64,000 nucleotides of DNA from Spinacia oleracea (GCF_020520425.1 NC_079487.1:126440385-126504384), one strand, 5' to 3'. Shown: positions 44,518 to 57,009, counted from the first letter of the stretch. The notes: a model not told the origin generated them from the letters alone. Numbers and translations: made by a program.

Positions 44518-44599
44518 CTTTTTTCTGTTCTTCTCCTTCTTCTTTCTCTCTTTCTCTCTTTTCTAGGATTTTTTGGTCTTTTGTATTCGAAAGATTCAT

Positions 44600-46070
44600 T
44601 ATTACAAACTAAAAACAATTATTTCTTTTTAATAAAGGTGTAAATTAGTAGTAATTTATACATATAAGTGCAAATTTACTAATAACAACTCCCCTTCAAA
44701 CAAACTATATTTTAATAATATAATTAACCTTTAAATAGATCGGACCAAGTTAGAGATGCCACTAATAGGAATTAAAAAAGACCATGCCACTATGAGTCTA
44801 TGAAAGAAAATTATATACTTCGTAGTGGATTTGTTTTTTTCTTTCATCATGCACGATTTCATATTCTTAAAATAAAAACAGAATAAATGTTGTTAAATTT
44901 GTAAGGTTATTCGTCTAAGATTCTAAGATTAGGTGAATTTACATTATTTTTTGGGTTTGATCTAATTCAATGATACTTTTCTGATCATTTTTGTTTTTTA
45001 CGGGTTTGTAAAAAATAATGCGAAATAATAAATTCATGTAAAAGGCGATCTGATAGATTTTTATTCGTCATATCAGGTATGGGCTAATTAATTGGTGAAA
45101 CTAGAAAGCTAATTGCTTTGATAAAAGCTTTTGGTCAGTCCGGACATATTTCATAATATCTACTCTTATCGGCTTATATATGTTGCTACCTCACCCATTA
45201 TTTATTACGTAGTAGACAGTAAAAAAGGTGGTGATGCTAATGAGCTTTTGGCCTTGTGAATTATTTTTCTAGGAATTTTTATGTCGAAGTCCATAACAAA
45301 GCATAAAACTCAAGTCTACTTTGGTTTGACCAAAAACATTTTCAACGAAAAATGATTTTTCAAGGAAAACCCAATAAACAAAGCATACAACATAAATCCA
45401 TATTTTGGTTTGATGAAAAACATTACCAATGAAAAGAAACTCAATTCTAAGTTAGTTTTCCATTGTTTGTTGAGTTACAAGAAAAGTTATACGGAATGCA
45501 GTGGCGTATCCAGGATATTGAAACAGGGTAGACACAAAAGGTACAATTTTTTTTTAAAAAAAAGATACAATGAAAATGACAATTTGCGGAGTTATATGTT
45601 TCCATAAAATTTACCAATTTCATTGTTCACCGTTATTTTATAAATTCTAAGATTTTAAAGATTATACAATATAAATGTATACGGAGTACTACGTGTTATA
45701 GGGCAAATAACAACAAAACTTTAAAAATATATAAAGTAGAAATTAAAAATCAAATATGACGTGCCATCCCGAAAAAAAAACTTGAATTTTAAATACTTGG
45801 CAAACTTAAAATAAGGTTTATATATTTAATCTGCAACAATGAAACATGAAGACAAGATGCTAGAGTGGTTAATGAGGAATTCTAGTTATGTTAATAGCGA
45901 AAACATTTATACATCCATCAGACCCGAACCTGATATTTTTGGAGCCAAGGAGCCTCTTCTTCAAAATTGTACTTTAAATTTGAAGTTATTTTTCGATAAT
46001 AGAGATGTATTACCTCTGGTAATCTCAAGTTAAAAATGGTGTCAAGATAAAAAATAAAAACAATGTAAAC
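44600..46070. other. spacer between genes D and E, no gene recognised
   Basis: AT-rich DNA with only short frames. A CAGTGGCGTATCCAGG block near 45498 resembles one end of some hAT-like repeats, but no partner end is visible. Confidence 0.4.
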
Positions 46071-46172
46071 ATGCATAATTAACATTTGTACATGACTCGG
46101 AAATTTTTGAGGCCCATGTAGGCATGTAGCATAAACGCACATACGAGTCATGTACGAATGTTAATTATGCAT
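46071..46172 (-). repeat. 29-bp inverted repeat, hairpin just after gene E stop
   Basis: ATGCATAATTAACATTTGTA... at 46071-46099 pairs with 46144-46172, with one T/C difference that becomes a G-U pair in one strand's RNA. The loop is 44 bases. It starts eight bases beyond the stop of gene E, so the 3' UTR of that mRNA should contain a long stem. Confidence 0.8.
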
Positions 46173-46179
46173 GCATCTG

Positions 46180-49100
46180 CTAAGGGTCGACTATGACATC
46201 CATACTCTTGGCATGTAACATAGGGATTTTTAGAGAATGTGACTCTTCTTCTATGATATATGTCAATCTATTTTCATCATCTTTTTTACGCATCTCTTCT
46301 TCAGCTTTCCCCTTCATCACCGTGTAGAATCCAACTGCTATTATCGATCCTCCGATCACACTGCAAAACATAATTCTTTTATTTATGTTTCTGAATATTT
46401 TCTAAAAGTATATTGATCATGGCACTACCAGAATTTGTATCTTTAACGACAACCTAATTACGAAGGGTCAAAAATTCCGCCGCAAAAGTCTTTTGCGACG
46501 GGGCTAACAACCAAACAAATACGGGAACAACCGTCGCAAATGTCTTTTACGACGGGTAAACAACGAGATTTTTCATTAATGACGACCCCCTTTCATGACG
46601 AATTCGCGACAGAAACCCCGATCATTAATCAAGGATTTTGGTCTTTAGCGACGAGACTTACCGTCATTAATGGTACAATTTCTTATATTGTCAGTGGATT
46701 TTTTCGAAAGGAAAAAAAACTTACTCTTTAATTGTTTATCCTAATGTAACAAAATCATAGATCTCGGAGTCAATCAAAATCAAGTAATTAACCATATATA
46801 GTTAATGGGTCAACTGGCTGAATCTCAGAAAAGTTTCATGCCAATATTTTTGGCCTACACATGGGCCATGGAAACTTGATTAGTCTGAAATTTCCTAAAT
46901 AAAAAATGGATAGAACAAAGTCTCGAACAGAGTAATTCGCTATTTTTTTTTGTGAGGGAAAAGAGTAAAACGCTAGATAAAACAAGTTGACCAAGTTACA
47001 AATAATGGTACGTAGACGTACCTCCCAAGATGTAGAACATCTCCTAAGAAAGAAACTCCCATAATGACAGCGATTATCATTTGAAGTGGTATAAACATTG
47101 CTACAAATACTGGTCCCTTCACTCTACACAACCATACACTAACCATATACAATATACTAGCTGTTACAGCCTGATCAAAATTAAGACATGACACAAACAT
47201 ATTAGTTTTTTAGCAAATAAAGCTCAACCATAATAAATTTATATTCAATTATTGATCTTTAAATATGAAGAAATATGTACCCCAAAGAGAATAGCTATCA
47301 ATTCGACACCAATTCTTGGTGTCCAAACACTTGGATCACTTTCTGCAATAAAAGTAACGGTTGCTGCCACTATAGTCTTAAAGAAGAAAGTAATTAGTGT
47401 GATTAGCACCTCCGAAGGGAAGTCCCTCACAATCCAAGTCTGAGGAGAAAGAAATCAATTATTATTATATTAGGAAATTTTTAAATGTAGCCCTAATTAA
47501 GTCCCCAAGTCGATCCCCCGGGGCTTGTGTCTCATAAGATGGTACAAACACTACAAGAAATTGTACCATTAATGACTGGAAATCCCGTCGCTAAAGGCCA
47601 ATAATCATTGATTAATGACGGGATTTTCTGTCGTGAACCCGCCATAAAGGGGGCCGTCATTAATGTAAAATCCCGTTGTTAACCCATCGTAAAAAACATT
47701 TGCGACGATTGTTCCCATCTTTGTTTGGTTATTAGCCCCGTCGAAAAAGACTTTGCGACGTGATTTTTAACCCGTCATAATTAGGTTGTCATTAAAGATA
47801 CAAATTCTTGTAGTGAAATTAAAAATAAAATAAATTGAGCGATTCAGGATTTTATCATGAATCTAAAAACAAAGATCCATTATATTAAATTAAAAAAAGG
47901 GCTTATGATTACCTTTGTAACATACACGAACGAAACAAGTATGCAACTTATAGAAAGAAACATCCCTCCAACCATCCAATTTGGTTGAGTTTGATGTTGA
48001 ACATGAGAATTGAGAGATGGGTTGGTTGGTGAATGGAATACAATGATTGGGAGACCTTGGTAAAAGATTATAACAAATGCTCCACTAATAGAGATTACGG
48101 TTCCTATTAACTTAAGTATGCTACTTTGTGCTCTTAAGTTCAATATCTCCATCCTACATTTCACAATTCATTTCAATGCATGTCAATGGCTGAAAATAGT
48201 AATGTACATTAATTATGACAAAAAAAATCAAACAATCTCTACAATGTTGCTATATAACTCCTTTAATTTATAGCAAAATCCAATCAATTTCATCATAATG
48301 ATTTATACTAATTGCAATACATAAGTTATAAAGTGGAAGTTATATTGATAACTTAAAATAGACACTTATTTAGGAACAGTGAAAGTCAGTTAAAACGACA
48401 TTTATTTAAGAAAGAATGGAGTAAAAACTAACCTGAAAATGATGGCTATGATGAAAGTGAAAGCAAGAGAAAGATTACTTGTTGCTGATGCAAGTGTTGG
48501 TGAGCTATTACGAATTCCAGCATAGAAAAACATGGAACAACCATAACTGCATTTTAAAAGGGGTGGTTAGGCCGAGAATTAATTGCAAATTAAGTTCCGC
48601 AAAGTTAAAACGTTTTAGTGAAATCATCCATACAAACAAATTCACAACCACCTGAGTTACTATATTGCCGGCCCTCTTAAAATGAGAAAACTATAATTAA
48701 TCATTAAACAATCTTGACAGTTTAGCTATATCTATCATAGAGAACAACCATAGTTGCACTTAAAATACAAACAAAAAAATTTACGATCAACCAGTGCAAT
48801 CAGATCGTATCTACAAATTAAAAATTAATGTTGTTCTTCATCCTACAAGGAGACCAATTAGTGATCGTGAATCATGCCCATGATTCGTCATGTACGGTTG
48901 TGCAAATTAATGATGCAGTCGACGACCATTATAACCAATTAATCATGTACAGCCGCAGACAGTGGCGGAATTAGCGGGTTACGGGTTAATAGTGGGCGGG
49001 TTAGCCGTACAACTACTAATGGTAGGGGTTGGACTTAGGGGGATTCGATTTTGTGACATGTCGCATACATGTTTTCAATAAAAATAAATAAGTAACAATC

Positions 49101-50483
49101 GTGAATTCGCGATTAAAAACATAAGGCAAGGTTTATGTTAGACCTGCTTATTGGAAAAGGTAGTCCAATGGGCATAAGGTTAGGGTCAAGCTTAGGGTTT
49201 GTATTGGACAGTGTTCTTAATTATTGAACAAGATCAATAAAGAGTCAAATTTATAGCACAATATTTTGAAAACTAAAATAGTTATGATGCACTAAAAAGT
49301 ATATGTATAGCTTCGTATTCACTTGTACATGCATTATTCAACTCTTTTTTTTTTCATTTTTCCTTGTTCATTTAGTCATTTATTGAACAATCCACTATTA
49401 ACCCGCAAACCGTTTTAACCCGTCCATTATCAACTCACTAAAAATGACTCTTCCATTGCCCGACCCGTTTGACCCTCACTGACCCTGACCCGAACTGTTC
49501 AATAACCAGGTCTAGTCCATGTCTAAATATTTTACGTACTGCCGTATTAGAATTATTAAAAGCAATTTTCTCGTGTATTGAATTGTTTTTAGAAAAAAAC
49601 AACGAGGAGTATGGTATGAGAAGCCATGCCCATGTATATCTTGCCATCTCGGACAGGAAATTAAGATAAATAATCATGGATTCATGGGTGATGATAAAGG
49701 TCGCAAGTTGCGACAATATTTAGTTGTCGCAATCTTACGTGTCACAGTATAATTGGTACATATAAGCGTCACGTAGGTTATGAGTCATCATAATATTTTT
49801 ACTGTCAATGCAATATTTTTACTGTAAAAATATGTCGATAATATAATCGATATAAATGAGGAAACAAATTAGAATATTAAGATTTTCCTACCTTTTTAAA
49901 AACATGTAAAATAGATTATATAAGTTAAATATTTTAGTTTCCGATTTAAATCATAACACATAAGCATGCCATGTCATCATTGTGACACGGCTTATAGGTC
50001 GCATGTTGCGACCTTTATCATTTTCGAATAATCATACCTGATGATTGCAAGAAAGAAGATCCGCAAAATTGTAGAACGTCGAATAGGAGGAGCTGGTGTT
50101 TTCCTGTTCAAAACCATTCATTAACCTATCAATAATGTGACAACTAATTTCGGATGGATTTGAGCGCGCCTTAGAAGTACGGTATATAAAAATGGAGCAA
50201 GAATGACCATATGTATTGGTATTTGGTACGGTTGTACATGCAAAACTATTCAACTAACCTATAACTTCAAAACTAACGTACGTGACAACTAAATTAATTC
50301 GATGACGTACCTGTGGTAGAGGAAAGCAGCAGGGAATAGAAGGAGTAGAGAAATGGCATGAGTGTAAGTTATGTAAATATTGTTGGTCATTCCTTGAGCC
50401 ATAGCTGCTTTTGTCAATGTATTTGAACCCACATACATCACTTCCATTCCCAATATTATTCCTATTTTCTTTATTTCCCACAT
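46180..50483 (-). CDS. WAT1-related EamA transporter, gene E (7 exons, 360 aa)
   Basis: WAT1-related membrane transporter, substrate unknown. Exons: 50311-50483, 50038-50103, 48433-48546, 47913-48153, 47281-47439, 47022-47170, 46180-46360. Introns are GT-AG with the cluster's phases and the frame is open. Motifs: [50 protein letters not shown]. Differences from its neighbours include FIPLQM in place of FKPLQM in the second EamA half (Lys to Ile) and FFFKT for FFFET. Introns 2, 4 and 6 carry a hAT-type element, a Mutator-type MITE whose TSD begins two bases inside the exon 2 donor, and two CACTA MITEs. A hairpin follows the stop. It is most similar to gene D. Confidence 0.88.
46423..46696. mobile_element. 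CACTA-type MITE, diverged, intron 6 of gene E
   Basis: It starts CACTACCAGAATTTGTATCT and shares the GCGACGGGGCTAACAACCAA interior with the copies at 47549-47815 and 59744-60016. The right end is mutated (ATTGTCAGTG) and no TSD is evident. Confidence 0.6.
47549..47815. mobile_element. CACTA-type MITE, intron 4 of gene E
   Basis: The ends CACTACAAGAAATTGTACC and CAAATTCTTGTAGTG are CACTA termini, with AAA on both sides as the 3-bp TSD. The interior contains short GACGGG/CCCGTC motifs and no transposase. Confidence 0.85.
49139..49514. mobile_element. hAT-type element, intron 2 of gene E
   Basis: The ends TAGACCTGCTTATTGG and CAATAACCAGGTCTA are inverted repeats. The flanking octamers GTTTATGT and GTCCATGT match at six of eight positions, a decayed hAT TSD. 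Its ends resemble those of the element at 12230-12717. Confidence 0.6.
49678..50026. mobile_element. Mutator-type MITE abutting the exon 2 splice donor of gene E
   Basis: The inverted end motifs are GATGATAAAGGTCGCAAG and GCGACCTTTATCATTTTCG. The 9-bp TSD AATAATCAT lies at 49669-49677 and 50027-50035. The donor GT of intron 2 is at 50037-50036, so only two intron bases separate exon 2 from the TSD. A second family member, inverted, lies at 61092-61424. Confidence 0.8.
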
Positions 50484-51260
50484 CTTTTTTTTTTCTTTCT
50501 TTCTCTTCCTCTCAATTCTTTCCGATCTTTCTTTCTCTCTTTTTTTTACCTTAATTTATGTTTCTTCTCTCATCACTTTGCCTTTTGCATTTGAAAGATA
50601 CATTATTACAAACTATAAAATTCATTATATAAGACGTGCAATAATCTAATATTTACTTGCACATGTACGTGTAACTTTGCTATTTGCTAACAAACCCCTT
50701 TCAAATAAGATATCGGATCTTTTGAGTTATATAACTTTATTTTTGAATAATTCAAAGATTAATATGACATCAACTAGGATGCAAACAAGACGAGCTGAAC
50801 CAACTTTTGGTATGTTCGAGCTAAACTTGTTGAAGATATATTATTAAGTTTTGAGCTAGTACGAGCTTTGGAAATTCTTGTTTGAGTTTGGCTCGTTAAG
50901 AGTTTGAGTTCAACCTAAATTTGTTTAAGTTTTATTTACGAACATGCTCGTTTGTATTTCGATTTTGAGCTCTATTTAGATCCAAACTAGTTTTCGGGCA
51001 CGGGCAATGCTCCGGGTTACTAAATTAATAACATTTGCATTTCTTTATTTTTATTTTCGCAATGATAACATGAAACATGTCATGTCTTAGTGGTAAACTT
51101 AAAATCACGCTTACAAACAAACTTAAACGAATTGATCATGAACAAGAACGAGTCGAGCATGAATGCATTCGAGTTTTAGTCTTAAATCTTTTATTCAAGC
51201 TTGTTTATTGATTCACCTAATGAATTTTTTACCGAATCTTAACTGAGATTGTTCGGGCGT

Positions 51261-51653
51261 TGTTAGGAATAGTACGAGATAACAATCTAGACAAAGCACA
51301 CACAATCACGTCCCAACTTGTATTATTAATCAAAACCGTTATTAATAATACAATCAATCAACCTCACAGGTGTTTCTCTCAAACTATGCTCAAACTCAGG
51401 ATCTCAAGCATATCAATCATAATGGTATATAAATCCCTATTTATATACCCCAACTTCCTAACCCTAGCCCTAGTATTAGGAAACACAATATTACTAGAAT
51501 ATTACAATTTAGGAGAAACCAATATACTAACAAATCTATCCCTAAAATACAACTCGTAAAATAGGAATACAATAACATAATATATCTCCTAAATAAATAT
51601 CTATTAATATACCATAACTGAAACTCGTTGCCATATTGGGTTTAATATTAACA
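51261..51653 (-). repeat. 3' LTR of the Gag-only element
   Basis: This is a 393-bp direct repeat of 52950-53361. It lacks a short segment containing GGTATACCC that the other LTR has near its outer third. Confidence 0.9.
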
Positions 51654-51799
51654 ATTCCTCCCCTTCAACCCAATATGGCCACAACCGATTTAACGGTCAC
51701 TATTGAAACACCGTCGTCCATCCGACAATGCCTCCCCTCGAACAAGAACATCTCCATCTAACACAAATAGATTTCTTTTATTCTTCCAACCTTTGAGTA

Positions 51800-52924
51800 T
51801 CACCAACCCCTTTTAGTGACCTCCAAACTACTGTTTTTCATCATAACAGTATAACCCAAACCATCTAATCTACCCAATGAAATTAGATTCCGTTCTAACT
51901 TTGGTACGTACCTCACTTCCGCTAACTTTCGAACACGACCATTGCAAAGTTTTACCACAACCTCACCAATGCCGTCAACTTTTACCTTCTTACCATCCGG
52001 CAATGTAACCATCTTCCCTTCACACTCTTCATAGGATGAGAACCATTCCCTCCTAGCACATATGTGATGAGAACTTCCCGAGTCAAGCACCCAACCGTCT
52101 TTTGGCCCCTTATCTTCTTGAACCAAAAGAGCATCACCAACATCATCATCATCTCCTTCCGCATACGAAACACGTCCCTTCTCGCGAGTTTTCTTCAACT
52201 CCTTCAAGTCTTCTTTTGCTTTAGGACACATAGTTTGTATATGACCCAACTCTCCACAATAGAAACACTTAATATTAGGGTTATGTTTCTTACCAAATTT
52301 CTTTCTCTTGTCACGTGCATCTACCACGAATGCTCCTCTATCCGATGAGTCATCCGATCCTTGCTTCATAAATTTTTCGTTCTCTAGAAGAACAACAATA
52401 GTCTCTTCCAAAGCCAACTTCGTTTTCCCCACCAACAAAGAAGTAATCACAGTATTATACTTCTTTGGTAGAGACACAAGTAGAAGAATAGCTTTGTCCT
52501 CAGCCTTTAATTTTTCATCCAAATTATTAAGTTGGTTTATCAAGCCATTGAAACGATTCAGATGATCTCTCAAATCTCCATCTTCTTCCATCTCGAGTCC
52601 GAACAAATCTTTCTTGAGAAATAACTTGTTGGCCAAAGACTTGGACTGATATGTCTTTGTAAACTTTTCCCACAAACTTTTAGGGTTATCTTCCTCAAGA
52701 ACATCATACTTAATTTCCGGTGCAAGGGCCAACCGGATTGTCGATGCCGCACGTAACTTCATGTCTTCCCACTTTGCCTTTTCTATTTCGGTAGGCTTCT
52801 TATCTTCAAGGGTTCCATACAACCCTTGTTGGATTAGGAGATCTTTCACCGTGCTCTGCCATAAGGCAAAATTGTTCCTTCCATTGAACAATTGAATCTC
52901 GAACCTTCCACCAAATGTCTCCAT
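51800..52924 (-). CDS. gag: copia-type Gag with zinc knuckle and protease motif (374 aa)
   Basis: Retrotransposon capsid protein. The first ATG, after the primer-binding site, is at 52924; the frame is open a little further up from a GTG. Residues about 1-200 form a copia Gag (FNGRNNFALWQ, DLRDHLNRFNGLINQL). Then comes a CCHC knuckle (CFYCGELGHIQTMC) and a protease-like segment with the catalytic motif DSGSSHH followed by KLERNLISLGRL, where pre-integrase sequence would normally follow. The frame ends after KRGW and the polypurine tract lies about 130 bp on. The frame is intact, suggesting selection or recent mobility. Confidence 0.9.
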   Translation of the reverse strand: METFGGRFEIQLFNGRNNFALWQSTVKDLLIQQGLYGTLEDKKPTEIEKAKWEDMKLRAASTIRLALAPEIKYDVLEEDNPKSLWEKFTKTYQSKSLANKLFLKKDLFGLEMEEDGDLRDHLNRFNGLINQLNNLDEKLKAEDKAILLLVSLPKKYNTVITSLLVGKTKLALEETIVVLLENEKFMKQGSDDSSDRGAFVVDARDKRKKFGKKHNPNIKCFYCGELGHIQTMCPKAKEDLKELKKTREKGRVSYAEGDDDDVGDALLVQEDKGPKDGWVLDSGSSHHICARREWFSSYEECEGKMVTLPDGKKVKVDGIGEVVVKLCNGRVRKLAEVRYVPKLERNLISLGRLDGLGYTVMMKNSSLEVTKRGW

Positions 52925-52935
52925 CACGAACCTTA

Positions 52936-52947
52936 GCTCTGATACCA
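52936..52947 (-). other. primer-binding site, tRNA-iMet
   Basis: TGGTATCAGAGC on the minus strand is the complement of the plant initiator tRNA-Met 3' end and starts two bases inside the 5' LTR boundary. Confidence 0.9.
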
Positions 52948-52949
52948 CT

Positions 52950-53361
52950 TGTTAGGAATAGTATGAGATAAAAATCTAGACAAAGCACACACAATATTAA
53001 TAATGTGGTATACCCACGTCCAAACTTGTATTATTAATCAAAACCGTTATTAATAATACAATCAATCAACCTCACAGGTGTTTCTCTCAAACTATGCTCA
53101 AACTCAGGATCTCAAGCATATCAATCATAATGGTATATAAATCCCAATTTATATACCCCAACTTCCTAACCCTAGCCCTAGTATTAGGAAACACAATATT
53201 ACTAGAATATTACAATTTAGGAGAAACAAATATACTAACAAATCTATCCCTAAAATACAACTCGTAAAATAGGAATACAATAACATAATATATCTCCTAA
53301 ATAAATATCTAGTAATATATCATAACTGAAACTCGTTACCATATTGAATTTAATATTAACA
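52950..53361 (-). repeat. 5' LTR of the Gag-only element
   Basis: This 412-bp LTR has a TATATAAAT core promoter candidate near 53150 on the minus strand. The next bases after its inner edge are the primer-binding site. Confidence 0.9.
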
Positions 53362-53739
53362 GGCGTAATTCACAAACATACCAACTCACTTACATCCCTA
53401 CCACGCTACCATCAACAGAATTCTACACAAATCTCATAGAGCCGGTCCTAACTCCTAAGCTTTAGGCGGGCCAGATTTCTTTTATTTTTACCGCCAAGAT
53501 ATTGGCTTTATATTATTTGGGCTAGAAGAGAAAGTGGGCCGGATAAATTTAAAGTAGACTACCGTTTTAAGATTGCTCCCGCAACCCTCAAGCTTGGTGG
53601 ACATGACCCCACTGTCCTAGTGGCATTGGACCTCACGGGTTGTTTTTCAACAGCCCATTTACCATCTTTAAATTAGTAACATTGATTCAACGGTAACTTT
53701 TGTGTAAGACTGTCATATCGAAAATACCGTTTTAATTGT

Positions 53740-53905
53740 TTAACTAATTAGTCTAGTGGTTAACTAATTGGTTTAATTATTTAATTAATTAGTTCATTTT
53801 TCAACTAATTGGTTCTAGTACTTAACTAATTAGTTTCAGTGCTTAACTAATTGGTTCCATCACTTAACTAATTGGTTATATTGCTTAACTATTCATTGCT
53901 TAACT
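53740..53905. repeat. imperfect tandem repeat, about 22-bp unit
   Basis: Repeats of CTTAACTAATTGGTT with short variable spacers occur about six times. No function is apparent. Confidence 0.7.
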
Positions 53906-54700
53906 TATATGACATGACACCAAGGCGGTCTTTTGTGCAAGGCTATTTTTTATAAAAGTTTGTACCAATTCAACACGATAAACAATCCATTGCACCGACA
54001 TTAAGCTAGTTAAGACCAAATTTATATGCACGTGATGTGCGCCAAGATATATAAGAAAGTAAATATTGTAATTAAGTACTCCGTATTTGATTGTGACTTT
54101 CCTTATTTATTTTTGTCTTTTTTCCGGTTGTGATTAAATTTGATTTACTTATTTCCCTTGTCTTTTTATTTTATTTTACAATTAATATCCCTATAATTTG
54201 TAAGTAATAGGGGCGTTTTACACTATTCTATAGAGAGACACCAATTAGCCATGAGACACTGCAAGATTCATCCCAATTAGATAGTGAATTTGCAACATCT
54301 TAATAAACACTAGCTTTTGTGTACTTCGTACCACCTTTGTGCGTTGTTACTTAAAAATTATTAGGTGTATCCGGATTCACTGTATATTCATGGGTATTTT
54401 ATGTCAATTAATGGTCTTCTCATTTTTCTCCTCACATGATGTACTCATGTAAAGAGAGGGTGAACCGTGTACCCCGGTACATCTTAAATGTGTTGGCTAT
54501 ACTGCCCATCGAAAATTAGCAGTCGTTGAATTTAATTTAGTAGTCGTTGGTTGCCAATTCGTAATAGGAGTCATTTTATTGGAAACGAAAATAGAAGCTT
54601 CGTAGAAAGTCATGAAATGAAGTTGTACCCTCATTCCTTGTCATGAATGAAAGACCCTTCTAGGCTTGAATGTTGATTTTTATGACAAATTGATGTTTAG
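53906..54700. other. intergenic DNA, no gene recognised
   Basis: AT-rich sequence without coding frames or defined repeat ends. Confidence 0.4.
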
Positions 54701-55260
54701 TGAAAAAAAAAAAAAAATTAAAACACACACAAAGATTTAAGGTGGTTCACTTTTCAATGAGCTACATCCACCACGAGGAAAGGTTTGGAGCTTATACTAT
54801 TCTTCAATAGAGAAAGAATTACAAAGAGGAATTCTCAAAGGTAAAGAATAGAGAATTCTATATATGTTTAGATCTAGGGTTTTAACTTTTAACCTCACTT
54901 GTTAATATTGAATCTCATTACATTTGGTATTTATAGTGTTAGACATCAAAACAATCTAAGGGACAAGAAAAGGCCACGTCGATTAAAACTTACGGAGAAG
55001 AAAATAGTTCACCCGCAGAGTTCGATCGAACTTCCAGCAGGTTCGGCTTGTACCTTACTAACTACAGATTAGCTCAAATTCAACCGATTGTACAACAAAA
55101 TTTGCTTGTACACCGAAATTCACTATACAAGTTAAGATGAAATCGATAGTTCTGTTTTCTGTACACCAATAGTCCAATAGGCAATAGTAGTAAAGGTACG
55201 GAGCGTTTGTGGGAGGAAAAACAAGTCCACAACCACAAATACAATACCACACCATTGGTT
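54701..55260. repeat. possible remnant of an LTR-type dispersed repeat
   Basis: An A run is followed by CACAAAGATTTAAGGTGGTT and GAGCTACATCCACCACGAGG, a motif often seen in plant dispersed LTR sequences. Termini and TSD are not resolvable. Confidence 0.3.
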
Positions 55261-57009
55261 TTTTGGGGTCCTTATAGTAAAGGGTCCCTTTTCCTCACGT
55301 TAAATTGGTCGGCCATCTCAAGTACAATTCACTTATTTTCTAACAAATTATTTATACAAAAAGGATGAAAATGATTTTCTTAGTTGACTATATGAATAGC
55401 CAGATAAGCTATGCATAAATGTATTATATAAATCATATAATGGACTAAATCATTCTTATTCAAGTACAAGGTCACATGTAATGACTAATGAGTCAATTAT
55501 AAAGTTCGTCGATCGATTAAGTACTACGTAGTACTTGGTCTAGTGAAAATTGAATTGTATCTTCTAACAAATAGTTTGTGCGATCAATTTTCATTGGGGG
55601 ATTTTAGGAATAAGGAAGGAATCTCGCCCGCTAATCCGAATCTGATTGATTTGTACAAGTTGAGTTTTCGAGTCGTCAAGGTGTAATTTTTTGTTTTTAA
55701 TAAAATTATAAAGCTAGTCTAGTAAAACCTAGAATGTGAATATTATAGAACAAATATCAACTTGATTAAGAAATATGGGATTTTAGTTAAATGTTGCTAT
55801 TCAAACTATTTATTTATTTATACATTTGGTGATGGATGCAAGATTTACATTGTTCAACAATATCAAATGCAAAACCTAGAGGAAGATCTGGACTGAAATC
55901 GTAGGTGAAATTGGCTCAACCCGAATTGTTCTAACCGAGTGGACCAGATGGGAAAGCCATGTAGTTTAAGAACTTGAAATAATTTAGTAACCAAAATTAA
56001 TTATTTCCAATAGTTTCAAAATTGAACCGACCCAAATAGACCTGGCCTACACCATATTGTAGTTTAAAACTTGGAATTGCTTAGTTTTCATAATCAGTTT
56101 TTTTCAATTGATCGGAAGTTGACCTACCCATCCGAAGGTTCTATAATCCGATTCTGACCTGACCTGACCTGACCTAACCTAAATAGACCTGATCCTGTAA
56201 CCGATCCGAATCATCCGTTTATGGCTGTGAGTGAGTCTCCTGATGTCCAGAGAACTGCGATCGAAGAAGCCAATACAATAATTAAAAAGATTAATATACT
56301 TTGCTTAATTTGGGTTAAACACTTAAACATGACAGTTACCTAACCCATATGCAATAATGTGAGCCCAGCAAAAGAGGCCCATTAAATGGGGCCATAATTT
56401 GATATTTAGATAGAGCAGAAACTGTTTTTCTTGGATAGATGATTGGGCCCTACTGACAAAGCGGCCTAACTGGATAAGCACTTTCAGTTTAGATGATTTC
56501 AAGTCCAAATATAACATGTTTTTACATAATATCTGTCAACCCATCAACCCTAAGTTCCTTTTATTTTTCCACACTTGTGGGACCCTATGCTAAAAATTTA
56601 ATAAATTATGGCCTATAGTTATCAATACAAAAAATAAGGGATATACAGTGTGAACATTAGAAAAATTACTCATCCACCAAACTTGATTTTGAGGTATTCT
56701 GACTTGTAATATAATTTAGCTTTCTTTGTGTTAAAAAAAAGGAAAAAGATATTATTCTACTTTTGTGTGTGCGCGCGCGCGTGTGACTAGAGATTGTGTG
56801 TAAATGTCACAAATAGTGTTAAGATAGATCCGACCCAAAGTCATCTTTGTATAGGCGTCTGGAGCAATTCGGCCTATAATCTACAGTAGACATAAAATTC
56901 TAATGCTTACGTTTAAATCTTCTATAAATTCTACACACAATATAAACATATTAATTAGTTTCTATGGCCACTATTTATATGTAGTGGGGTATCGTTATCA
57001 GTTTATCAC

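Larger units (their letters stand above)
51261..53361 (-). mobile_element. non-autonomous LTR element encoding only Gag-protease (TR-GAG-like)
   Basis: The complete 2,101-bp element on the minus strand has LTRs at 52950-53361 (5') and 51261-51653 (3'), both TG...CA, and the TSD GGCGT at 51256-51260 and 53362-53366. It carries a tRNA-iMet primer-binding site, one Gag-protease frame and a polypurine tract (GAAGGGGAGGAAT before 51653). Integrase, reverse transcriptase and RNase H are absent, so it must borrow them from an autonomous copia element. The LTRs differ by a 19-20-bp indel and several substitutions. Confidence 0.9.
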
